A stretch of DNA of 64,000 nt from Myrica gale (Eukaryota; Streptophyta; Magnoliopsida; Fagales; Myricaceae), in assembly GCA_963930655.1 (NCBI GenBank), contig OZ005607.1, forward strand, positions 10,990,874-11,054,873. The letters run 5' to 3'. A program made the translations under genes and the position numbers. This document shows, piece after piece, positions 50,901 through 63,426 of the stretch; the stretch's first letter is position 1, and each line of letters begins with the position of its first letter. The notes under the pieces are model-generated. The model searched no databases and had not been told where the DNA came from. It saw nothing but the letters and a program-made list of their open reading frames with translations.

Positions 50901-52170
50901 TTAAAAAAAAGAAAAGAAAAAAGAAGACATTTGAAGCCATGTTAAAATGTGAATTTCAATCATCATGCTTGCGTTAATTTACCTAAAACCAAAACATATG
51001 GAAGTTGCTACTTCAAAACTTAAGGTGTCAGCATATAAATAATGTGAAACAACCTCTGGCAATTAGGGTTCACGGTGCTAGGCCTGGGGATGTGAAATGC
51101 ATGGGAGGGCCAGTACTTATTACAGTCATCAATTTTGCATAGCACTTTGCCCGCTTTTTGGAGGATGTTGCACCTCATAGTCTGCCACAACATCTTCCCA
51201 AAGCAACATCACAAAGAGTGCACAAGTGATGTTGATGTTGCCTCGTGTCGAGCCGTTTGACCTCCAACTCTTCATCTTCTAGACCATGAGGACCGAGGCT
51301 CAGTCAACGAGCAAAAATGGTCTGTCGTACAGAAACTTGTTGACCCCTTTGATTATGGATGCCAGGGTTGATGCCACACGTTATGAGCTGACATCGATGT
51401 AGCTCGTGCCATCAACAGTGGAACCTGTCAACGTTCGATGACGCATGGATCTAGCTTACATCATCCTTCAGCTACACTGCGACGTTCGAGTGGTATGACC
51501 CAGGCTCAACAAGACACCTGTGTTTTGCTAGCGATGAAGCGCAACATTTTACACGCAGTGGAGAGGGTCGTCGCTTCCATCATCACCAGTCTGAATTCTA
51601 TGGAGAAGAGACACGAGAAGATTGAGTTGATGTAGCTAGAGTTGAAGAAGACAAATGATGAGGGTCGGAAAGACATCATGCGAGGGATAGCTGATATCGA
51701 GAGTGATGTGGTGCAAAAGTTGGAGGCAAATGAGGAAATGGCCCCATAGTTTTTTTTAATAGTATTTTGTCATGTATTTAGGTTTTCTTTTTCAGTCATT
51801 CGAACAGTTATGTTTGTACATTTTATATTATTTGTATATATTATATTATTTTTGGTAAATAAATCTCTTTTTCTTTGATAACTAAATTATAATTAAAAAT
51901 AAAATCACACCTAATAGCAAATTATAAAGACAATCACACTAAAAATTAAGTAATAATAAATTTATTTTCCTTCCAAACGATTTATATCGTTAGAACGGAC
52001 GATATTATGTAAACGTTAGAGCGGTAATCGACTAACGTTAGAATTGACAGCATTAGGTAACCGTTAGAACATTAATCGTATTAATGTTAGAACAGTAAAA
52101 AAAGTAAATAATTAAAATTATAAAATGAATTAAAAATATAAAAGAATAAAATTAATCAAAATCAAATATT
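50901..52170. other. Intergenic, with weak coding-like stretch
   Basis: At about 51438-51745 two adjoining frames read MTHGSSLHHPSATLRRSSGM and IELM-stop-LELKKTNDEGRKDIMRG, with DIESDVVQKLEANEEMAP. This resembles a decayed transposon-encoded protein tail, but I cannot name it. The rest is AT-rich. Confidence 0.3.
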
Positions 52171-52350
52171 TACATATGGTACCTTATACATATTATGTAA
52201 TAGCAACTTGTACATTTTATATATGCAATATAATAGTACCTTGTACATATTACTTAATATATAATACCTCACCGTACACATATTATATAATAGTACCTTG
52301 TATGTATTACTTAGTATATAACACCTTATACATATTATATATTAGTCCCT

Positions 52351-52415
<65 letters not shown>

Positions 52416-52635
52416 GTACCTTGTATATATTACTTAATATATAGTACCTTGTACATATTATGTAATAGTACCTATACATATTACGTAATATGTAGTACCT
52501 TATACATATTATATAATAGTGCCTTATACAGATTATGTAATAGTACATCTTATATATTTTATAAAATAATACCTTAAAACATCACCTATATATGTAATAT
52601 ATAGTACCATATACATATACATAATCTATAATACC
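52171..52635. repeat. AT-rich minisatellite, 'TAGTACCTTGTACATATTA' units
   Basis: Roughly 20-27-bp units with variants of 'atagtaccttgtacatatta' and 'tgtaatagtacc' repeat across about 460 bp. Both-strand open frames here are artefacts of the repeat. Confidence 0.8.
52359..52412 (+). repeat. (TA)n microsatellite
   Basis: An uninterrupted TA run of about 54 bp in the middle of the minisatellite. Confidence 0.9.
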
Positions 52636-53454
52636 TTACACGTTTGAAAATCAAGCTTGAACGGTAAATTAAACGCGCTTTTCTCCCACCCATATTTTAG
52701 GAAAACGTTCTAACATAGCAAACTGCGTTCGAACGAGTCCCACGAACTCAAATATCACAGATTCGAGTGCGAGACCTCATTTCACCCACAATCTCAAAAC
52801 ACAACAAATTCGCCTTAGCATGTTCGTTTGGCTAAAAATCCTAAAATTTGAATCCAACTTTCTAAATTTACAATCCTAACATTACTCTTACACTCTTACA
52901 GGCCTACCAATACAACTCAACATTATCTTTTTTACAAACATCAATACAACTCAACAACTCAACAACTTCTACACGCATGACAATAAAGTTCAAACATCAC
53001 CTAAATATTCACACTATACTTAAAATCCTTAAAATTTTCTCAAAACGAAATGACCGTATTTTTTTCTCTATCGAAATCTTACGTTTTTTTGTCTTATTAT
53101 TGTAGGAAAATACTCTAATGGAGCTTCTTTGTGTTTTAGAGATAAGATTCATCACCTTTATCAACAAATTTCTTAGTTTTTTAGGTATAGAATTTTGGTT
53201 GTTGTGATTTGGATTTGTGGATGAAATTGATGTTTAAATGCTTACGATTAGTCTCATACATGTTTAGGTGCTGAATGCATTTTTAGGAGCAAAAAACATA
53301 TTTTGGGATTGATTAGGAAATTTCAGGTCGCTGTTTTTCGTGGGTTTTGCACAGTGTTCGAACACCGTAAAAGTTTTGGCGTATCGTTCGTTTATAGAGT
53401 TGAAAAATATGTTCAAATGATACCTATGTACTGTTCAAGCGTATTGTAGTTGTT
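52636..53454. other. AT-rich DNA, probably internal to a decayed CACTA element
   Basis: No gene. Repeated 'gttcgaac' phrases here and at 54.7-54.9 kb resemble the subterminal repeats of the CACTA end at 55288. Confidence 0.3.
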
Positions 53455-54300
53455 CGAACATGTACCAACATTTTTTTAGGAAACTTATAGTTTAAAATTA
53501 TGCATAACAAATATAAATTTAAGGTGTTAGGCTTCAATTGGACTTGCATCACTGTAACAATATTAGCATCCACACGAAACAAATGGTGAGATTGACAAAA
53601 GGTGATACAACATTTTTCAAGCCAACATGTTTCACTGTATTGAAAGAAATAGAGAGCAATACTCTGATCAGTAGGGACTGACTTTTGAAAACCTTTTGGC
53701 CACACATCCAACCTATAAAGCAGTTATTTCCTTCCAAACTAGAACATGGAAAGAACTACTTTGTAGGTTTTATGTGTGACTAAAAGGTTTTCAGATGTTC
53801 GGCTCTATTGTCTTGAGTATTTTGCTCTTTATTTCATTCTATACAATGAAAGATGTTGGTTTGGAAAATGTTGTCTCAACTTTTGTGATTCTCTCAATTG
53901 GTTTCACGTGGATGTTAATATTGTTACAGTGATGTAAGTCCATTTCAAGCCCAAAACCTTTTTATTTAGATTTGTCGTGCATTTCAGGCCCAACATGGAA
54001 ATAACTGTTTTGTAGGTTTCATGTATGACTAAAAGGTTTTCAGATGTCCGACTCTACTGTCTAGAGTATTTTGCTATTTTTTTTCCATACAATGAAAGAT
54101 GTTGGTTTGAAAAATGTTGTATAAGCTTTTGTGATTCTCTCAATTGGTTTCCTATGGATGTTAATATTGTTACAGTGATGCAAGTCCATTTCAGGCCTAA
54201 CACCTTTTTATTTAGATTTGTCATGCATAATGTAAAAATTCTAATTTTCCTAACAAAAAAAAACGTTTTGAACGTGCTCGATAGATTACAATACATTTGA
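53455..54300. repeat. Three-copy ~250-bp repeat, one copy inverted
   Basis: Direct copies begin at 53745 and 53993 ('acatggaaa', 'gactaaaaggttttcagatg', 'atacaatgaaagatgttggt', 'atgttaatattgttacagtg'). A diverged copy in reverse orientation occupies about 53455-53738. All three include 'gatgcaagtccatt'-type sequence. No preserved coding frame. Confidence 0.75.
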
Positions 54301-55094
54301 TCACTGTAAACATGTTACATATAATCATTTAGCAGCATCAACCTTGTCACGTTCACCGAAAACAACATCGAGTACATGTATACGTAAGTTATTTGATTTT
54401 TTCATTCAGTTGACTTGTTTTTTTAATAATTTTTAAGCGTTATATTGATTACAATTTCTAAAGTAGGAAGATAAGGATGAAGGTAGAGTTGAAATTTTTT
54501 TTGATACATGCAGGTGTGGATGCATGTTACCGTGAAGATATATTATTTTTTATTGCGTATTATATTTGATTGCTTCGAATATTGTTATTAATTATTTAAT
54601 TTTACTTTTTGTGAATTAATTAATTTTTATTTAGTAATATATTTTTGAATAATTTTCTAACAATTTTTTTAATTTCCTAAAAAAAACCGTTCTAACGTTT
54701 TTTTAACGTTCGAAATCCAACGTGCCTCCAATACGTTCGAACGTTCGCTTTTCCTTTCATAAGATGTTCGAACATCAATTTTTTATTCCCGGCTCGATAT
54801 ATCGAACAAATTTAACGATATTTGTTGGAACGTCATAAAATGTTCAAACATGTATTTACTTTCCGTTTGAAATCGTCCGAACGGTTTTCACGTCAACCGT
54901 TGTAATAGGAAAAGAACAGTTACGGATGTTCCAATTTTTAGAATGATACCTTAAATATCGAACGTAATTTTTTTTAGGGTTTTTCGAATGTTTATTTGCA
55001 CCATCAAACACATTTAAATTTTCAGTTGAAACCCGTTCAAACATGATCCTCAATTGTCATTTCTTAAGAGTTTGAACGATAAATTGATTTTGGG

Positions 55095-55288
55095 ATGAAA
55101 TCCTTCCTGTCCCGAAAGGGCACTTTTTGGGATGCAACATCATTTCCGTCCCAAAAAACCTTTTCATAACGGGTTTGTTGAGACTGTTAGGGGGACGTGC
55201 GAATTCCGTCCCAAAACACCTTTTGGGAGGGAATTAAGATTTTTTGGGAAGGCAAAATCCGTCCCAAAAGGCAAAATTTGTTGTAGTG
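55095..55288. mobile_element. CACTA-type right terminus
   Basis: It ends TTGTTGTAGTG at 55288, the complement of CACTACAACAA. It is preceded by several inverted and direct 'cgtcccaaaa' and 'ccttttggga' subterminal repeats. I found no matching CACTA left end within the window, so the element is truncated or highly decayed. Confidence 0.6.
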
Positions 55289-56629
55289 ATTTTTTTAGGT
55301 ACGTAGTCCATTTGGAATTTTTTAAATGATGTGTTACCGACCTGGAACCTTTATACAATCATCCGACAGAGCATGTCCAATAAGATTGTGGACAAATGTC
55401 AATCAATTAGTTGGTCTAACGTGTTTCAAAATGCCAAGTCAGCCACTAAAATTGAAATAAAGTATTTACAAGGCTTTCATTTTTTGGGCCTGGCGGTGCC
55501 CCCTGCCAGGCTTAAAACGTATTCTTCGGCCGGAGCCCAAACTATACCCAAATTGCTCAAATGAGAATAAGCAAGGGGATGTCTAAAGAGGGATAAAATC
55601 CGTGGCTTGTTTGGAAACGTTAGGTTATAGTTTCAAGTGTTGGATTTCAGCCTTGAATTTTGTGCAAAAAGAAAACACACCATGTTTTTTCGTAATCTTT
55701 TTCGCAAATATATACCCCTGGCACTTGTAAGGACATATGAACTACATACATTGAGTATGAACATGGTAGTGCCGGTGCGTGTTTGTGCCCCAACCGGCAC
55801 TGCCACTCCCCTGGATGGTTTCTTCAAATTGGGAATCGCCTTCGGCCGACTATGGGCGGCACCAGTTTTGTAGTGGCGCTAACCACCCTTGCAATGGGCC
55901 AAATGTCGATCGATCGAGAGAGCCGAGAATCAAGGTCGAAGAAGAATAAGAAGGGACTTGACAGAGTTTTTTTTTTTAAAAAAAGGAACTTCAGAACGTC
56001 AATCCTCCCGAGCAAAACAACTATGTTTTATGTAATAGTACCAAATAAATTTTTTATATGTTTCTTATCACATCGTTTTGTATCTGATAATGTAATACAA
56101 TAAAATAAAAAATAAAAATGGTTTTAGCACCATGGGTACCGCCTGTCACCGGCGCCCCACGGCAAAGTCGTGTACCAATCCCACTAATGCCATGGCATGG
56201 TAACCGTCTTTGTACACCAATGAACATCACTAAATATTACATGCAAATATAACATTTTATAGTATATATACTACACAGTATCAACATGAAGTATTTATTT
56301 GAATGCTTGGATCTGATAAATAATATATATTTTCTAAACCTTCTATAAAAAAAACAAGTCATGTAAGATTCAACATCACATAGGAATAAATTCCATATTT
56401 CACTACAAAAAAAACGTGACTGCCGCTATAGCTCCGTCGACATAGGTATATAGCGACAGTTCGGGTGACCGTTGGTGAAGACCTCGGGTCTATAGCAGCG
56501 GTCAAAATAGCCGCTATAGACCCGAGCGCAATTACGGTGTTTTGGCATTTAAGGTCTGTAGCGGCGGTCATTGACCACCACTATAGACCCAGTATGACCG
56601 CCGCTATAGGTTTGCTGCTCTTTTTTTTT

Positions 56630-58270
56630 TCAAATCATTACTAAATTTTTCCTATATTTTTCTATACATGCTTTTTTAATCGGTATACAAATTTATTTTA
56701 ATAATCATAATTCATTGGATGTAAAAATTTAAAGACCACGGATAATAAAATAAAATATACTTCATTATTGATTAATAATATTTTACAACAAACACAATAA
56801 TCTTTACAAATTAGGAATAGACTGTAATAAGATGTAATTACAAGCTTTAAAAGAATAAAATGTCTTTCCTCTTGCTTTTTGGTGTAACCAAGCTGTCTCC
56901 CCTTTTCCTATGTTGAACGGTTCCCCCAAAACTTCCACAATTTCTTTTATTAATCATCCCTCTGGAATCTGAAACAGTACCTGCATGTGGTAGAGAAAAA
57001 TCTCAATTATCACAATAGACACTTAATTCTCTTCATGTTAAGCAACTCAGCAGACCATATCAATAAAACTTAGGTAATTGCCGCCACCACAGATTTTAAG
57101 ATGTAGGTAATTCTCTTCATGTCAAGGGAATATTTCGTATGGGCATTGGGGTCAGTAAGACCCATTAGGAGAGTAGGCACAAGGGCAGATATTTCTGGAT
57201 TCTTTATTACACTCCCAACCTATGAGTAGCACAACAAAGCATTACGCAAAAAACATATAAAAGTCCATAGCACAAGTGCTCATAACACAACTTGCATATA
57301 AAAAATGATAGCATTAGGATTTCACATCCTTGTATAACCTCTTGAAGGGCCATTTGCCCTACTGACAGGACTCTGGGATGGGTATCTATTAAAACCTACA
57401 GTCAAAAGAGAGAATAAAGGTTAAAGACTACCTATGTTTCTTTAAAAGAAGGTAAATTAATAGTAAAGCACAAATTAGGTTTGTATTAGACCACCACAAG
57501 TTTGGCATGTGAACAACCATGGCTATAGATACTTTCAAAAGCCTCCCCACCAAAATCTATAGGAAGCAAAACAAGGATATCAATGAGATTCTCATGCACA
57601 ATAATGACATAGGAAGCAGACCACCACATCTATAAAAGAAACTTATAAAGGGTTTCGATGTATTACATTATATATTACATAGGAGAAGGAAAATGGTTGT
57701 TCTGCTACTACCACATATTTGTCCCTGATTTATTCCAAATTATAACTACAACTCCCACAATATTAATTACTATTCAGCCACTTATGATACCATTAGTCAA
57801 ACATAACAATAACAAAACATAAGAATCCTTATCAGCCGTGTATCTCAATACTCACCTTCCCCCAAGGCTACTATTTAAGGCTCTTAAAAGCCATGGCTTA
57901 GGCTTCCGAGATTCATCAGCCCAACATCTCTGGAACCTACGAAGTTAGCCAAAAACTTGATAGGACATCACAATACAAGAATTCACGAAGAGAACCAAAT
58001 TGAGAGGAAAACAATCACACACGATCCCAAGTATCTAATTTCCAGACATCTTTCTCTGTGACAGGTCTTTCATAGCCCAGCTTCATTATGGGATTCATCC
58101 ACGAAAAAAATATCTCTGACAGAAAAACAAGTAACCAAAATTAGTTACTAAAGCAACTCAACCATACCAAAACCAACCCACATCACAGTTCTCTTGAATT
58201 AGTGTCATCACCCCATATACGATTAGCACATAAAGAAAATAAAAAGGTGGGGAAATTACAGCTGTAAAGA
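56630..58270. other. CACTA interior, no recognised gene
   Basis: AT-rich DNA with short exon-like patches. No frame or motif is recognised on either strand. Confidence 0.4.
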
Positions 58271-58277
58271 TCAAATA

Positions 58278-59118
58278 TCCTCCCTTGCATCTACTTTTTA
58301 AGGGCTTCGGTTACTATCCCCACCCTTATTATCCCCATTGTTCACATCCATGGCTCAAATCTAAAGTTGGGCATCTAAGGGTCACAAAATGACCAGCTCA
58401 ATTAATGAACCCAGGTTAAAACATTTGACCTAAGTTAAGCAAACTACCTTGGTTAGTCGAGGGCCTTCTTCGATGGGTAAATGGGTTCGCTTGCATTTTC
58501 GGGAAAGAGAAAGAAGTGAGAGCGAGGGTAGCCGCCAAGGTGAACTCAGGCTGAGGGAGCAGCAAGGAAAACCTCAAAAGTAGCGAGTGTCCATCTTTCA
58601 TTCTGATCCGTTTTCATGGTCTAAACCATTTTGCGGTTCTCGTTCTGCAGATTGAAGTAGAACCCATAACAAGGGACGTTTATAATCAGCTGGTAAATGA
58701 ACTGGGACAACTCCAGAAGGATAGAGCAAATGAGGTTAAAGAGCTTATTTTCTTAAGATGGAGCAATGCATGTTTAAGGCATGAGCTATACAAGAAGAAC
58801 AACTCCGAATAACCTTCTGAATGTTTCCAAGAAATTCAAAACTATAGCAGCTTGAGCACAAGGAGCCTTGCTTTGTTGTAGAGAGTAGTGAACAGCTTTG
58901 TCTAACTTGGAGAGAAAGAAATCGATTACGTAAACAGCTCTGGAAGAAATCGCTTAACCAGCGTAGTTTGCTTAACTTGGGTCAAATCTTTTAACCTGGG
59001 TTCATTAATTGAGCTGGCCATTTTGTGACCCTTAGATGCCCAACTTTAGATTTGGGCCATGGATGTGAACAATCGGGATAATAGGGGTGGAGATAGTAGC
59101 CGAAGCCCTTTTTAAGAA
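58278..59118. mobile_element. Pack-MULE-like element nested in the CACTA
   Basis: Inverted repeats of about 160 bp: 'aagggcttcggttactatcc' (58310) and 'catggctcaaatctaaagtt' on the left pair with 'gatagtagccgaagccctt' and 'aactttagatttgggccatg' on the right. The flanks GATCAAATA (58269-58277) and GATCAAGTA (59119-59127) match at 8 of 9. It contains a CHUP1-like exon (next entry). On the minus strand, about 58905-58795 reads KLDKAVHYSLQQSKAPCAQA and AIVLNFLETFRRLF, which also looks like host coding sequence but is unassigned. Confidence 0.7.
58651..58812 (+). pseudogene. CHUP1/IPGA1-like exon fragment
   Basis: A TTCTGCAG acceptor precedes 53 sense codons ending in TAA. The reading includes IEVEPITRDVYNQLVNELGQ and LQKDRANEVKELIFLRWSNA, then CLRHEL. 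The block EVxELxxLRWxNACLRxEL is characteristic of plant CHUP1-type coiled-coil proteins, which act in chloroplast positioning and cortical cytoskeleton. Only this exon is present, within a transposon, so it is a captured fragment. Confidence 0.65.
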
Positions 59119-60129
59119 GATCAAGTATGTAAGAAACTAAAACATGTATTTTTTAAGGTCATTTGAACAAAAGCAATAAAGAAGTGCGACTGAGGATTAC
59201 TCTTATATAGAACTTCGATTTCCTCGAACACACCAACAAATTCCAGCTTCGATTTCACATGCCAAACTTCGATTTGTTCACATGCCAAACTTCGATTTCC
59301 TCGCACACACCAACAAAATTCAGCTACCTTTTCGCTCAAAAATTAAAACCATATAACTCCTAAAATCACACAAATTTGCACTGGTAAACCACTAAAGCTA
59401 ATTGAATGACTAAGCTGAAAAGAGAAAATTACTGTAGCTTTATTGAGGATAAAAAGTGCCTCCTGGGTGACACGCAAATCGGAAACCTGTGCATCTTCAC
59501 CTCCTTTCTCTCCGCAACTTCTTCTTCTTATCACTGAGAAGAGCAACTTGTCATTGGGGCTGAGCACCGAGGCCTCGATGCGAAATGGGAAAGAAGCAAT
59601 TTCAAAGCTTTTTAAAAGCATTTGGGAGGGGGGATTTGGGGATGGGCGGGGGAAAGGATTTCGGGAGTAGAGTGAGAGAGGCTAGGCTGTGGGCATCAGC
59701 GAGAAAAGGGATGGCAAGGAGAGGGAGCTCGAGGGACCAGGGGGTGAGGGCTGTGCGGGGGGAGGGGGTGGGTTGAATTTCGCGAATTAGGGCGCGCGAG
59801 GGGGGGGAGTTTTTAAGAGAAGGGGAGGGGGAGGTGGGTAGGGGTGAATAACGGACTAGTTGGAAGCGAAATTTGACATTCCGACATCCGGTCCGCTAAC
59901 TAGCGGATGGCTAAAATAGAGTCCACTTCCGCTTCCAACTCTTAGCGAACCTAGCGGAAGCGGATAGCAGAATTCCGACAACTTTTTTTTTCCATATTTT
60001 TTATAAGCATTTTTTCAATAAATGAAAATCTTACTAATTTTATATGCCAATCATGCAACCCTTCTCTATTCTCTGTTCTCTCTAATATTTTCTAATTATC
60101 TATGAATAAAGTTAATAAAATTAGTAGGA

Positions 60130-60470
60130 CACAAAACTGAGGGACTAGGTCAATATTTTTGCCGAATGGTTAGAACTGAGGGACTAAGTCAATATTTTTG
60201 CAGCAACACCCAAATGCACAAAAACTCTCAACAACACAACAAAAATTCATTGGAGACCAACAACTATTTTACAGCAGGAAAAATTCACATTGCAGTTTCT
60301 AAATTACACAACAGCAAAAATTCAATGGAGGAGCACAAGTATATACAATCCATATTGCAGTTTCTATAATCCATTGGTGACCAACAAGCATATACAATCC
60401 AACAGCACCCAAATGCACAAAAACTCTCAACAACAAAGCAGCACATATTCGCATTAACACATTAACAGTG
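60130..60470 (+). repeat. Short direct repeats in the hAT interior
   Basis: 'aactgagggactaggtcaat' is repeated about 38 bp later, and 'cacccaaatgcacaaaaact' with 'ccattggtgaccaac' type phrases recurs at about 60208 and 60406. No coding meaning. Confidence 0.5.
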
Positions 60471-61505
60471 GAGGCAGTAGCCATGAGAGAGAGAGACATA
60501 CAGAGAGAGAGAGAGCACAACAGTGGAGGCCGGACTGCCGGAGAGAGAGAGAGGTCACTGAAACGGAGCTCCTCTTCCCGGAAACCACGTTTAGACAAGC
60601 TACCATATGTAGAGTGAGGACTTGAATACCATGTGCTAGGAGAAATTCCTTTGTACTACTTTCTGATCTTCTTTGATCTTCATTTCGCCCACGACTGAAT
60701 ACCTGGCCTACCGAGGTCTCTGCTGCCCATGAGTTTTTCCTGCCTGATTGGGTTACTCATAATGTCAATTGTTTATAATATTTTTAGACAAACATAGAAA
60801 AAAGGGATAAATACAGTTTCACTCATCAATTATAGGAAATTTTATATACATTCCACTCAAAAAGTACTCACTTTGATATAATGCACTCTCGAACTATCAA
60901 TTTTATATGCATGCAGTTTGCATTCTCAGTCAAATATTTTTTTTCATCAAATTAGACTTTCTATCTAAGGGCAAAAAATTGACAGAACAGAAAGAATAGG
61001 CTCGGTCCTAGAGGTATAACGGAAAACTGTAATAACTCAAAACATTTTGTCTTTAGTCACTTAAGGTGTACAACAAGAGTATCAAGGACTAATTTTGCAG
61101 TTGTTAAACATTCTAAGAGCTCTGAAATTATTACCCTAACTACAATCATTCTAAAGTGAAGTTTTCCAAGAGCTATGAAATTATTACCATAACTACATGG
61201 ATCAACACATAGCGGTAATATGTTCTATTCAAATACCCAGTTGGATTCTAAGTTCCTACTCTAATTCTTTACAATGGCATATAAACCCTGAAATACAAAT
61301 AAATCTGAAATCAACAACCCTCCCGAAGTCTTCCATATATGTATTCCAAATTCTTCAAATCAAGATCATATTAACGTATGTTAGTACAATTCCACAATCT
61401 CTCCGAAACCGAACAACGCGCAATTGATAAAGCTCGTTTCAAGAATTTTCTGGTTTATATTTAGTCAAACGGTAAAATTAGAACGAAATTAGAGACATGA
61501 AGTAC

Positions 61506-61798
61506 CTTAACGACATCGCCAGATGATCGAGTGCGAAGAAATTGACGAGCTACGCTATCGATGAAGAAGACGGAATCAGTAGCTTCAGCCTGGATCATAA
61601 CCAAGCAAACATAAGCAGAGAATTATCAGATCCACAATCATACTCCGTTACATATATACTTCCATGCGTAAATTAATTGGAGTAAGTGCGTGTGCGATTT
61701 GAAGAGAGAGAGAGAGAGAGAGAACAAACTGTAGCTTGCGAGCAGATGAGAGCGGAGAGGATAAGCAGGTAGAAAACGCTCCGAATGCGAATACCCAT
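61506..61798 (-). pseudogene. First two exons of a type I membrane or secreted protein
   Basis: Exon 1 (61798-61730) reads MGIRIRSVFYLLILSALICS QAT, a clear signal peptide, followed by a GT donor and CT-rich intron. Exon 2 (61589-61506, between an AG acceptor and a GTACTT donor) adds AEATDSVFFIDSVARQFLRT RSSGDVVK in phase. Both intron boundaries are good, so this is genomic capture rather than a retro-copy. No later exon is visible in the element. The parent is probably a conserved plant membrane protein that I cannot name with confidence. Confidence 0.6.
61701..61722 (+). repeat. (GA)n microsatellite
   Basis: A GA run within the intron of the captured fragment. A similar run is at about 60487-60514. 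Confidence 0.7.
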
Positions 61799-62223
61799 TG
61801 TAGACACACACACACACATAGAGAGAGTCTGATCTGTTTGTTTTGGAAAGACGATATAGGGGACGAGTGGGAAGTGAGAAGTTCCTTCACGACTTGAGGA
61901 GGGGACAAGGCTTGGGGGAGAGGGGAGGGATCGGGGTGACCTGGGGGCAGCTGGGACAAGGCTCGGGGGAGGGGGGAGGGGAAGAGTCGAGGCTTTTAGA
62001 GTTAGGGCAGTTTAAAACGACGTCGTTTTAAATTGGAGGGGAAAAAATAAAAAAGCACTGGAACCGGATTTTTCGCCAAACCCGCGAAAAATTTCGCTTT
62101 CGGTAGTGTCCCAAAATAACCTCGGGGTCCGGTTCCTGTAAGATACAAATCTCCTCTTCCCGGAACGGGTGCCAGAAACGGAGCCGGACCTCCGGCGGAA
62201 GCTGGACCGGACTTACAGCCCTA

Positions 62224-62955
62224 GAGGTGGGGGAACGAGCGTTTTAGGTAGGGGAACGAAAGTTTTTTTTATTTGTAGTTATATATTTTTAGTAAATTAT
62301 ACTTGATATGATTTTTTATATATTTTTTTATAATATATTACATTTACTTTAATTATATAAGTTAAATTCACAAGTTAACTTTTTTTGGAAATAAATAATA
62401 TGTCTTAATTAATGAGTCTTATATTACATATTATTGAAATATAATTGTTAATTATAAGAAGTTAATAGTAATAATATATCATATTTATAATTTAAAAATA
62501 TAAACTACCATAACAACTATGGTCAGATATTAAGTTATATACTTTAATTGTATAAGCTAATTAATCTCACAATATCTTTTTCTTTGAAATTAAATAATAT
62601 ATCATAATTAAATACTATTATATTACTAATTATTACAAATATATATGCTCATTATAATCATATGATAATAGATGTCTAAACTACTTAGATTTAGTCAATA
62701 AAAATACAATTACCATAACAATCATAAATATAAATTTCATAACATTATTTCTAATTCCATATAATAACTTCAATGTTCATAACACTCTCTAATTTCATAT
62801 TTTATTACGTAGGTCTCCTAATTTTTTTTTAAACACGTGACAAAATAAAATTATGTATTAAAAGGAATAAAATAGTCTATATAATAATTATTAACATTAA
62901 ATAAAATATAATTTTAAATTTTAAAATTTTTTTATTTTTTTCCAACTATACCTAT
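62224..62955. other. Very AT-rich CACTA interior
   Basis: No gene or delimited repeat before the right subterminal repeats start near 62960. Confidence 0.5.
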
Positions 62956-63426
62956 AGCAGCATTTTTAACAAAAACGCCGCTCAAGGTACACTCTACAGC
63001 GGCGGCCAATCTGACCGCCGCTGTAAATACCTAATTTCTAGCGGCGTTTTCAAAAAATGCTGCTAAAGTGACCGCCGCTAAATGTAATACCCTTAGCGGC
63101 GTTTTGCAAAAAACGCTGCTAAATGGGGTCTATAGCGGCGGTCAGTGACTGCCGCTAAAAAGACCCCCGCTGCAGGTAATACCTTTAGCGACATATTGCA
63201 AAAAAACGCTGCTAAAGGGGGCCTATAGCGGCAGTCAGTGACCACCGCTAAAAAGATCGCCGCTATAGATCCCGTTTAGCAGCATTTTTTGCAAAACGCC
63301 GCAAAAAACACCATTTTGCGGCGTTTTTAGCGACTGCCGCTATGGACCTGTTCTTTTGTAGTGTTTGTATCCAAATCAAGTTCAGTGTTACAAAATTATA
63401 ATCTTATTTTACAATTCAAAACATCA

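Larger units (their letters stand above)
59839..62223. mobile_element. hAT-like element with perfect 8-bp TSD, nested in the CACTA
   Basis: It starts TAGGGGTGAATAACGG and ends CCGGACTTACAGCCCTA, inverted termini of the TAGGGCTG type. Both sides carry an identical GAGGTGGG (59831-59838 and 62224-62231). Subterminal 'gcggaagcgg' and 'gtccggctccg' type repeats lie near both ends. The interior holds the first exons of a signal-peptide protein plus (GA)n and (CA)n tracts. Confidence 0.8.
56401..63363. mobile_element. Complete non-autonomous CACTA (En/Spm) element
   Basis: It starts CACTACAAAAAAAACG and ends GTTCTTTTGTAGTG, with TTT on both sides (56398-56400; 63364-63366), the 3-bp duplication expected for CACTA. 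Segmental-duplication copy 1 shows the unfilled site ('gatatttatatcgaaatcaa', about 44150). Dense subterminal repeats on each side (56410-56620 and 62960-63350) are variants of 'tagcggcggtcagtgac' and 'gccgctatagac' in both orientations. No TNP2-type transposase frame is visible. It carries nested MULE- and hAT-like elements with host-gene pieces. Confidence 0.9.

Noticed and set aside
52176..52577. Tyrosine/isoleucine-rich ORFs on both strands
   Set aside because: They translate the AT minisatellite and (TA)n run.
59443..59776. Open frames near 59.4-59.8 kb as a host gene
   Set aside because: G-rich composition before the hAT insertion; no motif or good splice structure recognised, though another captured exon cannot be excluded.
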